DNA of 5,316 bases from Streptomyces sp. (GCA_003519485.1 DOWQ01000597.1:11885-17200); one strand, 5' to 3'. Positions 1-5,316 are shown, numbered from the stretch's first letter. Numbers and translations: made by a program. Notes: generated by a model from the letters alone, not told the origin.

Positions 1-186
1 ACAATTCCGTGTATTTGTGGACGCAGCAGGGCCGAGCCACTCCGATCCGGGGTTCCGCGGCCGCAAATATGCGGTGGAGGACCCCCCCGGAGGACCCGGC
101 CCCGGCACCGGCACCCGCTCCGACACCCGCACCCGCTCCGGCACCCGTCCCGGAACAGGCACCCGCCCCGGCACCCGATTCGCGGC
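1..186. other. Gene-free left edge downstream of the histidine kinase
   Basis: No supported gene lies here. The rightward frame that is open across it encodes Pro-Ala dipeptide repeats and runs on to 335, antisense to the kinase; its third codon positions are mixed (many A and T), unlike the strong G/C preference of the real genes, so it is probably not translated. The first 20 bases are relatively AT-rich. A NotI-type palindrome GCGGCCGC lies at 57-64, a small 5-bp hairpin (CCGCA, loop AATA, TGCGG) at 61-74, and a 9-bp direct repeat GGAGGACCC at 76-84 and 89-97. No convincing terminator for the leftward kinase transcript is visible, so transcription may continue beyond the window. Confidence 0.6.
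98..181. repeat. Degenerate hexamer tandem array, 14 units
   Basis: Fourteen consecutive 6-nt units can be laid end to end without gaps. Most are GGCACC (98-103 is GGCCCC; 104, 110, 140, 158 and 170 start GGCACC units) or CGCTCC/CGCACC/CGCCCC variants; the most divergent are GGAACA at 152-157 and CGATTC at 176-181. Paired units give a looser 12-nt period. Because 6 is a multiple of 3, every frame reads as a dipeptide repeat (Pro-Ala or Gly-Thr/Arg rightward, Gly-Ala or Val-Pro/Arg leftward), so an open frame here is weak evidence for coding. It begins 8 nt past the kinase stop codon in the kinase's direction. A simple-sequence expansion by slippage is the plainest explanation. Confidence 0.75.
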
Positions 187-1434
187 TCAGCCGTCCGGGT
201 GCTGGTCCCACTCGCGGCTCAGGAAGAGCGCGAACACCGGGGGCCGCTGCTGGAGCAGCTCCAGCCTCCCGCCGTCCGCCTCCGCGAGGTCGCGGGCGAC
301 CGCCAGGCCGATGCCCGTGGAGTTCCGGCCGCTGACCGCCCGTTCGAAGACCCGTGACCCCAGTTCCGGTGAGACGCCCGGACCCGCGTCCGTGACCTCG
401 ATGACCGCCTGGTTGCCGGTGACCCTGATCCGCAGGGCGACCGGGCCCGCGCCGTGCATCAGGGAGTTCTCGACCAGCGCTGCGAGTACCTGGGCGACGG
501 CACCCGGAGTGGCGACCGCCCGCAGCCCCTTCTTCCCCGAGCAGACGATGGCCCGGCCCTCGCTGCGGTACGCCGGGCGCCACTCCTCCACCTGCTGCTT
601 GACGACCTCGTCCACGTCGAAGGCGACGGCCGACCCGGTCCGCGGGTCGCGCGCGTTGGTGAGGAGCCGCTGCACGACATCCGTCAGCCGCTCCACCTGG
701 CTCAGCGCGATCGCCGCCTCCTCCTTGACCGTCGCCGGGTCGTCGGTGGCCGAGATCTCCTCCAGCCGCATGGAGAGCGCGGTCAGCGGCGTACGGAGCT
801 GGTGCGAGGCGTCGGCGGCGAGCCGCCGTTCGGCGGTGAGCATCCGGCCGATGCGTTCCGCGCTGGAGTCGAGGACGTCCGCGACCCGGTCCAGCTCGGG
901 CACTCCGTACCGCCGGTGGCGCGGCCGGGGGTCGCCGGAGCCGAGCCGTTCGGCCGTGTCGACCAGGTCGGTCAGCGGCGCGGTGAGCCGGCGGGCCTGC
1001 CGTACGGCCAGCAGCACCGCAGCGAGGACGGCGAGCAGCGAGACCGCGAGGATGATCAAGACGGTGCGTCCGATCTCCCGGCTGACGGTGTCGGCGGATT
1101 CCTGGACGGTGATCCGCTCGCCCTCCTCGCCGGTGACCGCCGCCTCGATGACGTCGCCCGCCGGCCGTTCGCCGAGCTCGATGGCGCGCCGGCCGGGCAC
1201 CTCGACCCGCGCGTAGTCGGCGGTGATCTGCTCGCGGAGCATGTTTCCGCTGACCCGCTCGCCGCCCACCAGCCGGCCGCCCACGACGCTCATCAGCCGT
1301 ACGGCCTCGGACTGGACGCTCTCCTGGGCCCCGGTCTTGATCGTCCGGGTCTCGACGAAGACGAGCGAGACGCCGAACACGGCGATCACCACGAGCACCA
1401 CGGCCAGCGTGGAGTTGATCAGGCGACGGCGCAC
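187..1434 (-). CDS. Membrane sensor histidine kinase (HAMP, HisKA, HATPase_c)
   Basis: A 415-residue orthodox sensor kinase that would autophosphorylate on histidine and pass the phosphate to the response regulator encoded just upstream. Order: TM1 about residues 7-28, an extracytoplasmic sensor of about 94 residues, TM2 about 123-144, a HAMP linker to about 195, the H-box SHQLRTPLTAL with phospho-acceptor His211, then the ATP-binding domain with N-box VENSLMHG (Asn323), G1 DAGPG (349-353), F-box RVFERA (361-366) and G2 GIGLA (374-378). All catalytic motifs are intact and the length is typical. The GTG start at 1434 is chosen because GGGAGG lies 6 nt upstream and the hydrophobic TM1 follows directly. 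The short sensor domain matches no ligand-binding fold I recognise, so the stimulus is unknown. It is probably cotranscribed with the regulator. No stop occurs in frame beyond its TGA before the window edge. Confidence 0.95.
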   Translation of the reverse strand: MRRRLINSTLAVVLVVIAVFGVSLVFVETRTIKTGAQESVQSEAVRLMSVVGGRLVGGERVSGNMLREQITADYARVEVPGRRAIELGERPAGDVIEAAVTGEEGERITVQESADTVSREIGRTVLIILAVSLLAVLAAVLLAVRQARRLTAPLTDLVDTAERLGSGDPRPRHRRYGVPELDRVADVLDSSAERIGRMLTAERRLAADASHQLRTPLTALSMRLEEISATDDPATVKEEAAIALSQVERLTDVVQRLLTNARDPRTGSAVAFDVDEVVKQQVEEWRPAYRSEGRAIVCSGKKGLRAVATPGAVAQVLAALVENSLMHGAGPVALRIRVTGNQAVIEVTDAGPGVSPELGSRVFERAVSGRNSTGIGLAVARDLAEADGGRLELLQQRPPVFALFLSREWDQHPDG

Positions 1435-1440
1435 GTTTGC

Positions 1441-1446
1441 CCTCCC
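1441..1446 (-). promoter_or_regulatory. Ribosome binding site of the histidine kinase
   Basis: On the minus strand this reads GGGAGG, 6 nt before a GTG. It decides the kinase start and shows that the kinase is translated by its own Shine-Dalgarno rather than by coupling to the regulator. Confidence 0.75.
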
Positions 1447-1479
1447 GGGCGGGATGTCACGAGGTCCCGGGGCCGCCCC

Positions 1480-1493
1480 CCGTCCCCGGACGG
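1480..1493 (-). other. Small hairpin in the regulator-kinase intercistronic gap
   Basis: Inside the 64-nt gap and only 5 nt past the regulator stop codon, CCGTC and GACGG pair around a 4-nt loop. An alternative pairing uses CCGGGG (1467-1472) with CCCCGG (1484-1489). There is no U-tract, so this is not a convincing terminator; it may protect the 3' end of the regulator coding sequence or set the ratio of the two products, or it may be a chance product of high GC. Confidence 0.25.
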
Positions 1494-1498
1494 CACGG

Positions 1499-2179
<681 letters not shown>

Positions 2180-2185
2180 GACGTG

Positions 2186-2191
2186 ATGGTA
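2186..2191 (-). promoter_or_regulatory. Putative -10 hexamer for a leaderless regulator mRNA
   Basis: On the minus strand this reads TACCAT, matching the actinobacterial TANNNT -10 pattern, followed by CACGTC and then the ATG of the response regulator. The 6-nt gap places +1 at the A of the ATG. No clear -35 is seen at 17-19 nt; the nearest resemblance is GTGACC, 21 nt upstream of the hexamer. The absence of any purine-rich Shine-Dalgarno before this ATG supports the reading. Confidence 0.45.
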
Positions 2192-2320
2192 GTCCGGATG
2201 ACCAAGCCGTCGGGTCACCCCGGGAAGGCCCTGTGGTTCGGGCGGTCGGCTCATCCACTACCTTCGAAAATGCGCCCAAGACTCCTTTTCCACCTGTGAT
2301 CCATCTCTCAAGTCACTCCA

Positions 2321-2346
2321 TAAGGTGCCTTGGTATGACGTATGGT
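2321..2346 (+). promoter_or_regulatory. Candidate -10 elements of the peptide transporter
   Basis: TAAGGT (2321-2326) and TATGGT (2341-2346) both fit TANNNT and lie in the least GC-rich part of the intergenic region, upstream of the transporter. Neither has a good -35 at the usual distance, so this is a weak call. If either is used, the transporter has a leader of about 240-270 nt. Confidence 0.25.
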
Positions 2347-2370
2347 GGCGCCGCGTTCATAGCAGCACTG

Positions 2371-2455
2371 AGTGACCTCCGGCTGAACAGACCGGGGGTC
2401 CCTTTCTGTGTGGTCCGGCACGACCGGGCGCAGAAGGCAGTGACCGGCTCCGAAC
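2371..2455. repeat. Imperfect direct repeat AGTGACC...GAAC
   Basis: Copy one (2371-2388) and copy two (2439-2455) share AGTGACC at the left, GGCT in the middle and GAAC at the right, with a 3-nt block shifted between them. Further GTGACC cores occur at 2478-2483 and, in inverted orientation, at 2213-2218 near the regulator start. This could be a regulator binding pattern for one or both divergent genes; chance in GC-rich DNA is not excluded. Confidence 0.3.
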
Positions 2456-2587
2456 CCCTGCGCCGGGCCCGACGCGTGTGACCGTGTGCGGGCGTGGACT
2501 CTGGTGCGTACCGCCCCGGGACCCACTGGCCGGCCCTCCCCCCACCACCACGGGCGCGACAGCCGTTCGGCCGCGTCCCGAGCGAGC

Positions 2588-2593
2588 AAGGAA
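2588..2593 (+). promoter_or_regulatory. Ribosome binding site of the peptide transporter
   Basis: AAGGAA ends 5 nt before the ATG at 2599. It decides this start over an in-frame GTG at 2494, whose 35 extra residues are Pro/Arg-rich and resemble nothing in the family. Confidence 0.75.
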
Positions 2594-2598
2594 CCGAC

Positions 2599-4110
2599 AT
2601 GGCGTCCAGCCTGACGAAGGGCGGCGCGCCGCAGGAGACCCCTGCCGGCGGCAAGACCTTCTTCGGCCACCCCCGCGGCCTGGCCACTCTCTTCATGACC
2701 GAGATGTGGGAGCGCTTCTCCTGGTACGGGATGCGGGCCCTCCTCACGCTCTACCTGATCGCCGGGGTGCTCGACGGCCCCCTCCAGGACCGCGAGGTCC
2801 TGGCAGCCGCGATCTACGGCGTCTACAACGCCCTCGTCTACATGCTGGCCATGCCCGGCGGCTGGGTGGCCGACCGGCTGTGGGGCGCCCGCAAGGCCGT
2901 CCTGGTCGGCGGTGTCATCATCGCGGCGGGCCACTTCGTGCTCGCGATCCCGGCCGACGCGGCGTTCTTCGCCGGCCTGCTGCTGATCGCCATCGGCACC
3001 GGCCTGCTGAAGCCGAACATCTCCGCGATGGTCGGTGACCTCTACAAGCACAGCGAGAGTGCCCGCCGCGACGCCGGCTTCACGCTCTTCTACATGGCGA
3101 TCAACATCGGCGGCTTCCTCGCCCCGCTGGTGGTCGGCACGGTCGGCCAGAAGGTGAACTGGCACCTCGGCTTCGCCATCGCCGGTGTCGGCATGACGCT
3201 GGCCGTGGTGCAGTACGTGTTCGGCAGCCGCCACCTCGGCGACATCGGCAAGGTCGCGCCGACCCCGGTCACCCCGGAGGAGCGGCGCTCGGTGTTCCGC
3301 AAGGTCCTGCTGTGGTCCGGGCTCGCCGCCGCCGCGCTGCTCGCCGACGTGGCCCTCGGCACCTTCGACATCGCGCACATCGTCAATGCGATGGCCGTCC
3401 TCGGCGTGGTCGTGCCGATCATCTACTTCACGGTCATGTTCCGCAGCCCGGCGCTCACCGCGACGGAGCGCCCGAAGGTCGTCGCCTTCATGTGGTTCTT
3501 CATCACGTCGGTGCTGTTCTGGATGATCTACGACCAGTCCGGCTCGCTGCTGACGATCTTCGCGGACGGCAAGACGGACCGCATGATCGGCGGCTGGGAG
3601 TTCCCGGCGAGCTGGTTCCAGTCCGTGAACCCGGCGTACATCATCGTGCTGGCGCCGGTCTTCGCCAGCGCGTGGGTGTGGCTCGCCAAGCGGAACCGCG
3701 AGCCCAGCACCGTCACGAAGTTCGCCCTGGCCATGCTGCTCATCGCCGGCTCGTTCGGCATCATGGGCCTGGCGGGCGCCGCCGCGGCGGGCAGCGACTC
3801 CGGCAAGGTCACCGTCTTCTGGCTGCTGGCCGTCTACCTGGTCCAGACGCTCGGCGAGATGTGCCTCTCCCCGGTGGGCCTGTCGCTCTCCACGAAGCTG
3901 GCCCCGGCGCAGTTCATGAGCCAGATCATGGGCCTGTGGTTCCTGGCCACCGCGACCGGCAACGCCCTCAACGGCTGGGCGGTCAAGCTCAACGCCCCGA
4001 TGGGCGACTTCGCCTATTACACGATGTGGGCGCTCATCGCCGCGGCGGCCGGAGCGGCCTTCATGCTGGCGTCGAAGAAGATCCGCGTCCTCATGGGCGA
4101 TGTGAAGTAA
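2599..4110 (+). CDS. POT/PTR-family proton-coupled di-/tripeptide transporter
   Basis: A 503-residue inner-membrane symporter of the DtpT/DtpA (POT, PTR2) family, importing small peptides with protons. Length and hydrophobicity fit the roughly 14 helices of bacterial members. TM1 carries the ExxERFxxYG motif at residues 35-44 (E35, E38, R39), followed by R46. PTR signature 1 is at about 87-107 (GGWVADRLWG core) and signature 2 at about 161-173 (FTLFYMAINIGGF). K138 in GLLKPNIS and E420 in GEMCLSPVGLS match the conserved TM4 lysine and TM10 glutamate used for proton coupling and peptide binding. One deviation: the usual ERFxYYG has Trp at 42 in place of the first Tyr, which equals Tyr29 of the S. 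thermophilus homologue. The gene stands alone, divergent from a two-component system, and ends in a strong hairpin. Substrate range cannot be read from sequence; nitrate/amino-acid substrates, known for plant relatives, are less likely. Confidence 0.95.
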   Translation: MASSLTKGGAPQETPAGGKTFFGHPRGLATLFMTEMWERFSWYGMRALLTLYLIAGVLDGPLQDREVLAAAIYGVYNALVYMLAMPGGWVADRLWGARKAVLVGGVIIAAGHFVLAIPADAAFFAGLLLIAIGTGLLKPNISAMVGDLYKHSESARRDAGFTLFYMAINIGGFLAPLVVGTVGQKVNWHLGFAIAGVGMTLAVVQYVFGSRHLGDIGKVAPTPVTPEERRSVFRKVLLWSGLAAAALLADVALGTFDIAHIVNAMAVLGVVVPIIYFTVMFRSPALTATERPKVVAFMWFFITSVLFWMIYDQSGSLLTIFADGKTDRMIGGWEFPASWFQSVNPAYIIVLAPVFASAWVWLAKRNREPSTVTKFALAMLLIAGSFGIMGLAGAAAAGSDSGKVTVFWLLAVYLVQTLGEMCLSPVGLSLSTKLAPAQFMSQIMGLWFLATATGNALNGWAVKLNAPMGDFAYYTMWALIAAAAGAAFMLASKKIRVLMGDVK

Positions 4111-4125
4111 TCCGGGAACAATCCT

Positions 4126-4169
4126 GGTCGGAGGCCCGTCGTGTCGCTCGACACGGCGGGCCTCCGGCC
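4126..4169 (+). terminator. Terminator of the peptide transporter
   Basis: A 20-bp stem (4126-4145 with 4150-4169) closes on the tetraloop GCTC, with two G-U wobbles. It starts 15 nt past the transporter stop. No U-tract follows, which is common for Streptomyces terminators. Its symmetry could also block leftward readthrough from the other side. Confidence 0.85.
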
Positions 4170-4173
4170 TGTG

Positions 4174-4182
4174 TGCTAGCTT
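4174..4182 (+). promoter_or_regulatory. Candidate extended -10 promoter of the cold-shock gene
   Basis: TGC directly precedes TAGCTT (4177-4182), an extended -10 arrangement with TANNNT. The predicted start is about 4188-4190. No good -35 is present; the -35 position falls inside the right arm of the transporter terminator. It is the only TANNNT hexamer I found between the transporter stop and the cold-shock start. Confidence 0.4.
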
Positions 4183-4217
4183 TGGGCGTGTTGCAGTTGT
4201 GGTACCCAAGAACGTGT

Positions 4218-4257
4218 GCGCCTGGGGAATTGTGATCCCAGGCGCTCTTTGTTTTTT
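4218..4257 (+). terminator. Intrinsic terminator-like hairpin upstream of the cold-shock gene
   Basis: GCGCCTGGG (4218-4226) pairs perfectly with CCCAGGCGC (4237-4245) around a 10-nt AT-rich loop, and is followed at once by TCTTTGTTTTTT (4246-4257). This is the most classical Rho-independent terminator in the window. It may be a second transporter terminator or, given the promoter candidate between the two hairpins, an attenuator within the cold-shock leader. Confidence 0.8.
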
Positions 4258-4332
4258 CCGGACGGATTCCGGAGTGGGGCGATCATCTCAGCGACTCGGA
4301 GTTGCAAGGTGTGACTTCGTACGTGCCCCATC

Positions 4333-4338
4333 AAGGAG
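4333..4338 (+). promoter_or_regulatory. Ribosome binding site of the cold-shock gene
   Basis: AAGGAG lies 6 nt before the ATG and is followed by an A-rich spacer (AAAAAT), unusually AT-rich for this genome; this favours an unstructured, efficient initiation site. Confidence 0.85.
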
Positions 4339-4344
4339 AAAAAT

Positions 4345-4548
4345 ATGGCTTCCGGTACCGTGAAGTGGTTCAACTCGGAAAAGGGCTTCGGCTTCCTGGA
4401 GCAGGACGGCGGCGGCCCCGACGTCTTCGCCCACTACTCCAACATCAACGCCCAGGGGTTCCGCGAGCTCCTCGAGGGTCAGAAGGTGGAGTTCGACGTC
4501 ACGCAGGGCCCCAAGGGCCCGCAGGCGGAGAACATTCGCCCGCTCTGA
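4345..4548 (+). CDS. Cold-shock domain protein (CspA family)
   Basis: A 67-residue single-domain cold-shock protein, a five-stranded OB-fold that binds single-stranded RNA and DNA and acts as an RNA chaperone in the cytoplasm. The whole chain is the domain. The opening strand MASGTVKWFN places W8 and F9 on the binding face; RNP1 is KGFGFL at 13-18 and RNP2 is VFAHY at 27-31 (Ala where many homologues have Val or Ile). The Gly-rich GGG at 22-24 and the C-terminal GPQAENI are typical of actinobacterial members. It is preceded by a long structured leader with a terminator-like hairpin, and followed by its own terminator and a DEAD-box helicase gene. Several paralogues usually exist in Streptomyces genomes; sequence alone does not show whether this copy is cold-inducible or constitutive. 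Confidence 0.97.
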   Translation: MASGTVKWFNSEKGFGFLEQDGGGPDVFAHYSNINAQGFRELLEGQKVEFDVTQGPKGPQAENIRPL

Positions 4549-4577
4549 TGAGCTGAGTGCCATCGCGCACCTCACGA

Positions 4578-4609
4578 GAGGGGCCCGCACCGACTGGTGC
4601 GGGCCTCTT
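4578..4609 (+). terminator. Terminator of the cold-shock gene
   Basis: A perfect 10-bp stem GGCCCGCACC/GGTGCGGGCC (4582-4591 with 4596-4605) around the loop GACT, extended to 14 bp with G-U wobbles, starts 29 nt past the stop codon. The following tract is only TCTTCC. It separates the cold-shock message from the helicase, though partial readthrough is possible. Confidence 0.85.
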
Positions 4610-4633
4610 CCGTGCCCACCCGAGCTCCCTGCC

Positions 4634-4656
4634 GCGGGGAGTCCCCGCCGTACGGC
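4634..4656 (+). other. Small inverted repeats upstream of the helicase
   Basis: GCGGGG and CCCCGC (4634-4639, 4643-4648) form a tight 6-bp hairpin with a 3-nt loop, overlapping the perfect 10-nt palindrome GCCGTACGGC (4647-4656). They lie in the 4610-4694 spacer, which has no gene and no clear -10/-35 that I can see. Function unknown; they may be leader structure or chance in GC-rich DNA. Confidence 0.3.
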
Positions 4657-4677
4657 GTGGTTCATCCCGCACGTCGA

Positions 4678-4687
4678 GTGAGCTCAC
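4678..4687. promoter_or_regulatory. Perfect 10-nt palindrome before the helicase start
   Basis: GTGAGCTCAC ends 7 nt before the helicase Shine-Dalgarno. It could be a dimeric repressor site or form a small stem close to the ribosome binding site. No match to a known operator is recalled. Confidence 0.25.
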
Positions 4688-4694
4688 CCGCCGC

Positions 4695-4701
4695 AGGAAG
4701 G
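4695..4701 (+). promoter_or_regulatory. Ribosome binding site of the DEAD-box helicase
   Basis: AGGAAGG lies 6 nt before the ATG at 4708 and fixes the start of a gene whose N-terminal tail is too variable to be placed by homology. Confidence 0.75.
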
Positions 4702-4707
4702 CTTTAC

Positions 4708-5316
4708 ATGCCCCGCCCGTCCGTTTCCCGCCCCGCACGCCGGAATCAGCGTTCGCACGGCCGCAAACCCGCGTCCGCACCGGCCACCCAGGCCGCACCC
4801 GCCGAGCCCACCGTGCCCGGCACTCCCCCGCTCCCCCCGGCCGCGACCTTCGCCGAGCTCTCGCTCGCACCGGAGCTGCTGCCCACCCTGACGCGGAACG
4901 GCGTCACCGACCCGTTCCCGATCCAGTCGGCCACCCTCCCGGACTCCCTCGCGGGCCGCGACGTGCTCGGCCGCGGCCGTACGGGCTCCGGCAAGACGCT
5001 CGCCTTCGGCCTGCCGCTGCTGAGCCGCACTGCCGGCAAGCGCGCCGAGCCCAAGCAGCCGCTCGCACTGGTGCTCGTACCAACCCGGGAACTGGCGAGC
5101 CAGGTCACCGAGGCGCTCCTGCCGTACGCGAGCGCGCTCGGCCTGCGGACGGCCACCGTCGTCGGCGGCATGTCGATCAACCGGCAGGTGGACGCGCTCC
5201 GCAAGGGTGTCGATGTGCTCGTCGCCACCCCCGGCCGGCTCGCGGACCTGATCGACCGCCGCGCCTGCGCGCTCGGCAAGGTCGCCATCACCGTCCTCGA
5301 CGAGGCCGACCAGATG
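4708..5316 (+). CDS. DEAD-box RNA helicase, N-terminal part (cut by window edge)
   Basis: The first 203 codons of an ATP-dependent RNA helicase, open to the right edge. After a disordered Pro/Ala/Arg-rich, basic tail (1-46) comes RecA-like domain 1: the upstream aromatic F48, Q motif with PIQ at 71-73, motif I GRTGSGKT at 90-97, motif Ia PTRELA at 125-130, GG at 153-154, motif Ib TPGR at 174-177, and motif II DEAD at 198-201, with the window ending two codons later. Motif I has Gly-Arg where AQTGSGKT is common; the lysine and threonine that bind ATP are intact. Domain 2 (SAT and motifs IV-VI) lies outside. Such helicases unwind short RNA duplexes in ribosome assembly, decay and cold adaptation, and the adjacent cold-shock protein fits the last. 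The two genes are separated by a terminator, so they are probably not a tight operon. Confidence 0.95.
   Translation, partial: MPRPSVSRPARRNQRSHGRKPASAPATQAAPAEPTVPGTPPLPPAATFAELSLAPELLPTLTRNGVTDPFPIQSATLPDSLAGRDVLGRGRTGSGKTLAFGLPLLSRTAGKRAEPKQPLALVLVPTRELASQVTEALLPYASALGLRTATVVGGMSINRQVDALRKGVDVLVATPGRLADLIDRRACALGKVAITVLDEADQM

Larger units (their letters stand above)
2192..2587. other. Divergent intergenic region between regulator and transporter
   Basis: No supported gene. About 2255-2345 is clearly less GC-rich than its surroundings, as expected for a promoter region; the remainder to 2587 is GC-rich and would form a long transporter leader if transcription starts near 2330-2355. Visible elements are two TANNNT hexamers (2321 and 2341), a short inverted repeat AAGG-TG-CCTT at 2322-2331, two imperfect copies of an AGTGACC...GAAC repeat, a GACC/GGTC mini-hairpin at 2390-2400 and GGTC/GACC at 2412-2425. 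The rightward open frame at 2233-2481 has poor third-position G/C and no recognisable product. Confidence 0.6.
4189..4344 (+). promoter_or_regulatory. Predicted long structured leader of the cold-shock gene
   Basis: If transcription starts near 4189 the 5' untranslated region is about 156 nt. It holds a strong hairpin with U-tract (4218-4257), a small hairpin CCGGA/TCCGG (4258-4272), a short palindrome ACTCGGAGT (4294-4302), and then an A-rich, apparently open Shine-Dalgarno region. Long structured leaders are known to control cold-shock genes in other bacteria, but I do not recognise this one as a named RNA family. Confidence 0.45.

Noticed and set aside
1..8. ACAATTCC at the window start is complementary to GGAATTGT in the loop of the 4218-4245 hairpin
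   Set aside because: An isolated 8-nt match with no flanking similarity, 4.2 kb apart; expected by chance.
9..335. Rightward frame encoding a Pro-Ala-rich protein of about 108 residues
   Set aside because: Its low complexity comes from the hexamer array, third positions are mixed, it has no good ribosome site, and it overlaps the kinase gene antisense by about 150 nt.
2180..2254. 25-residue N-terminal extension of the response regulator from the ATG at 2254
   Set aside because: Despite an AAGG site, its codons have poor third-position G/C and the family N-terminus begins at the ATG at 2179. It is kept only as an alternative.
2233..2481. Rightward 82-residue frame in the divergent intergenic region
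   Set aside because: Third positions are not G/C-rich, no recognisable product, and it overlaps the regulator's upstream region and likely promoters.
2308..4209. Leftward open frame of 633 residues opposite the peptide transporter
   Set aside because: It is an antisense shadow: very rich in His, Arg, Glu and Gly with no domain, while the other strand encodes a complete transporter with all family motifs.
4299..4376. GAGTTG in the leader pairing with CAACTC in the cold-shock coding sequence, enclosing the ribosome site
   Set aside because: Only 6 bp with no extension on either side and a loop of over 60 nt; it would be too weak to act as a thermosensor by itself.

Overview
The window looks like ordinary core chromosome of a Streptomyces-type high-GC actinomycete. 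It is GC-rich overall, codon third positions inside the real genes are almost all G or C, Shine-Dalgarno sequences are purine-rich and sit about 6 nt from the start, and the terminators are long GC stems with weak or absent U-tracts. The species assignment is inference; no 16S or other marker is present.

Layout, left to right. Positions 1-186 hold no supported gene but contain a run of 14 degenerate hexamers (98-181). Two minus-strand genes follow and read leftward as a probable operon: an OmpR/PhoB-family response regulator (1499-2179) and its membrane histidine kinase (187-1434), separated by 64 nt. About 420 nt of divergent intergenic DNA (2180-2598) separates them from a plus-strand POT/PTR-family proton-coupled peptide transporter (2599-4110), which ends in a 20-bp-stem terminator. 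Next is a long leader carrying a second hairpin with a strong U-tract, then a 67-residue cold-shock protein (4345-4548), another terminator, and the first 203 codons of a DEAD-box RNA helicase that runs off the right edge (4708-5316).

Functional reading. The kinase/regulator pair is a complete membrane sensor system with an unknown stimulus; its divergent position makes the peptide transporter a candidate target, but this is not proved. The cold-shock protein and the DEAD-box helicase are two RNA-structure-remodelling functions placed side by side, separated by a terminator, which fits a shared role in RNA metabolism at low temperature.

No wholly new system is visible. The most interesting signals are regulatory: (1) an intrinsic-terminator-like hairpin inside the predicted leader of the cold-shock gene, just downstream of the transporter's own terminator; (2) a response-regulator start with no Shine-Dalgarno but a TANNNT hexamer exactly 6 nt ahead, as expected for a leaderless mRNA; (3) the hexamer array directly beyond the kinase stop codon.
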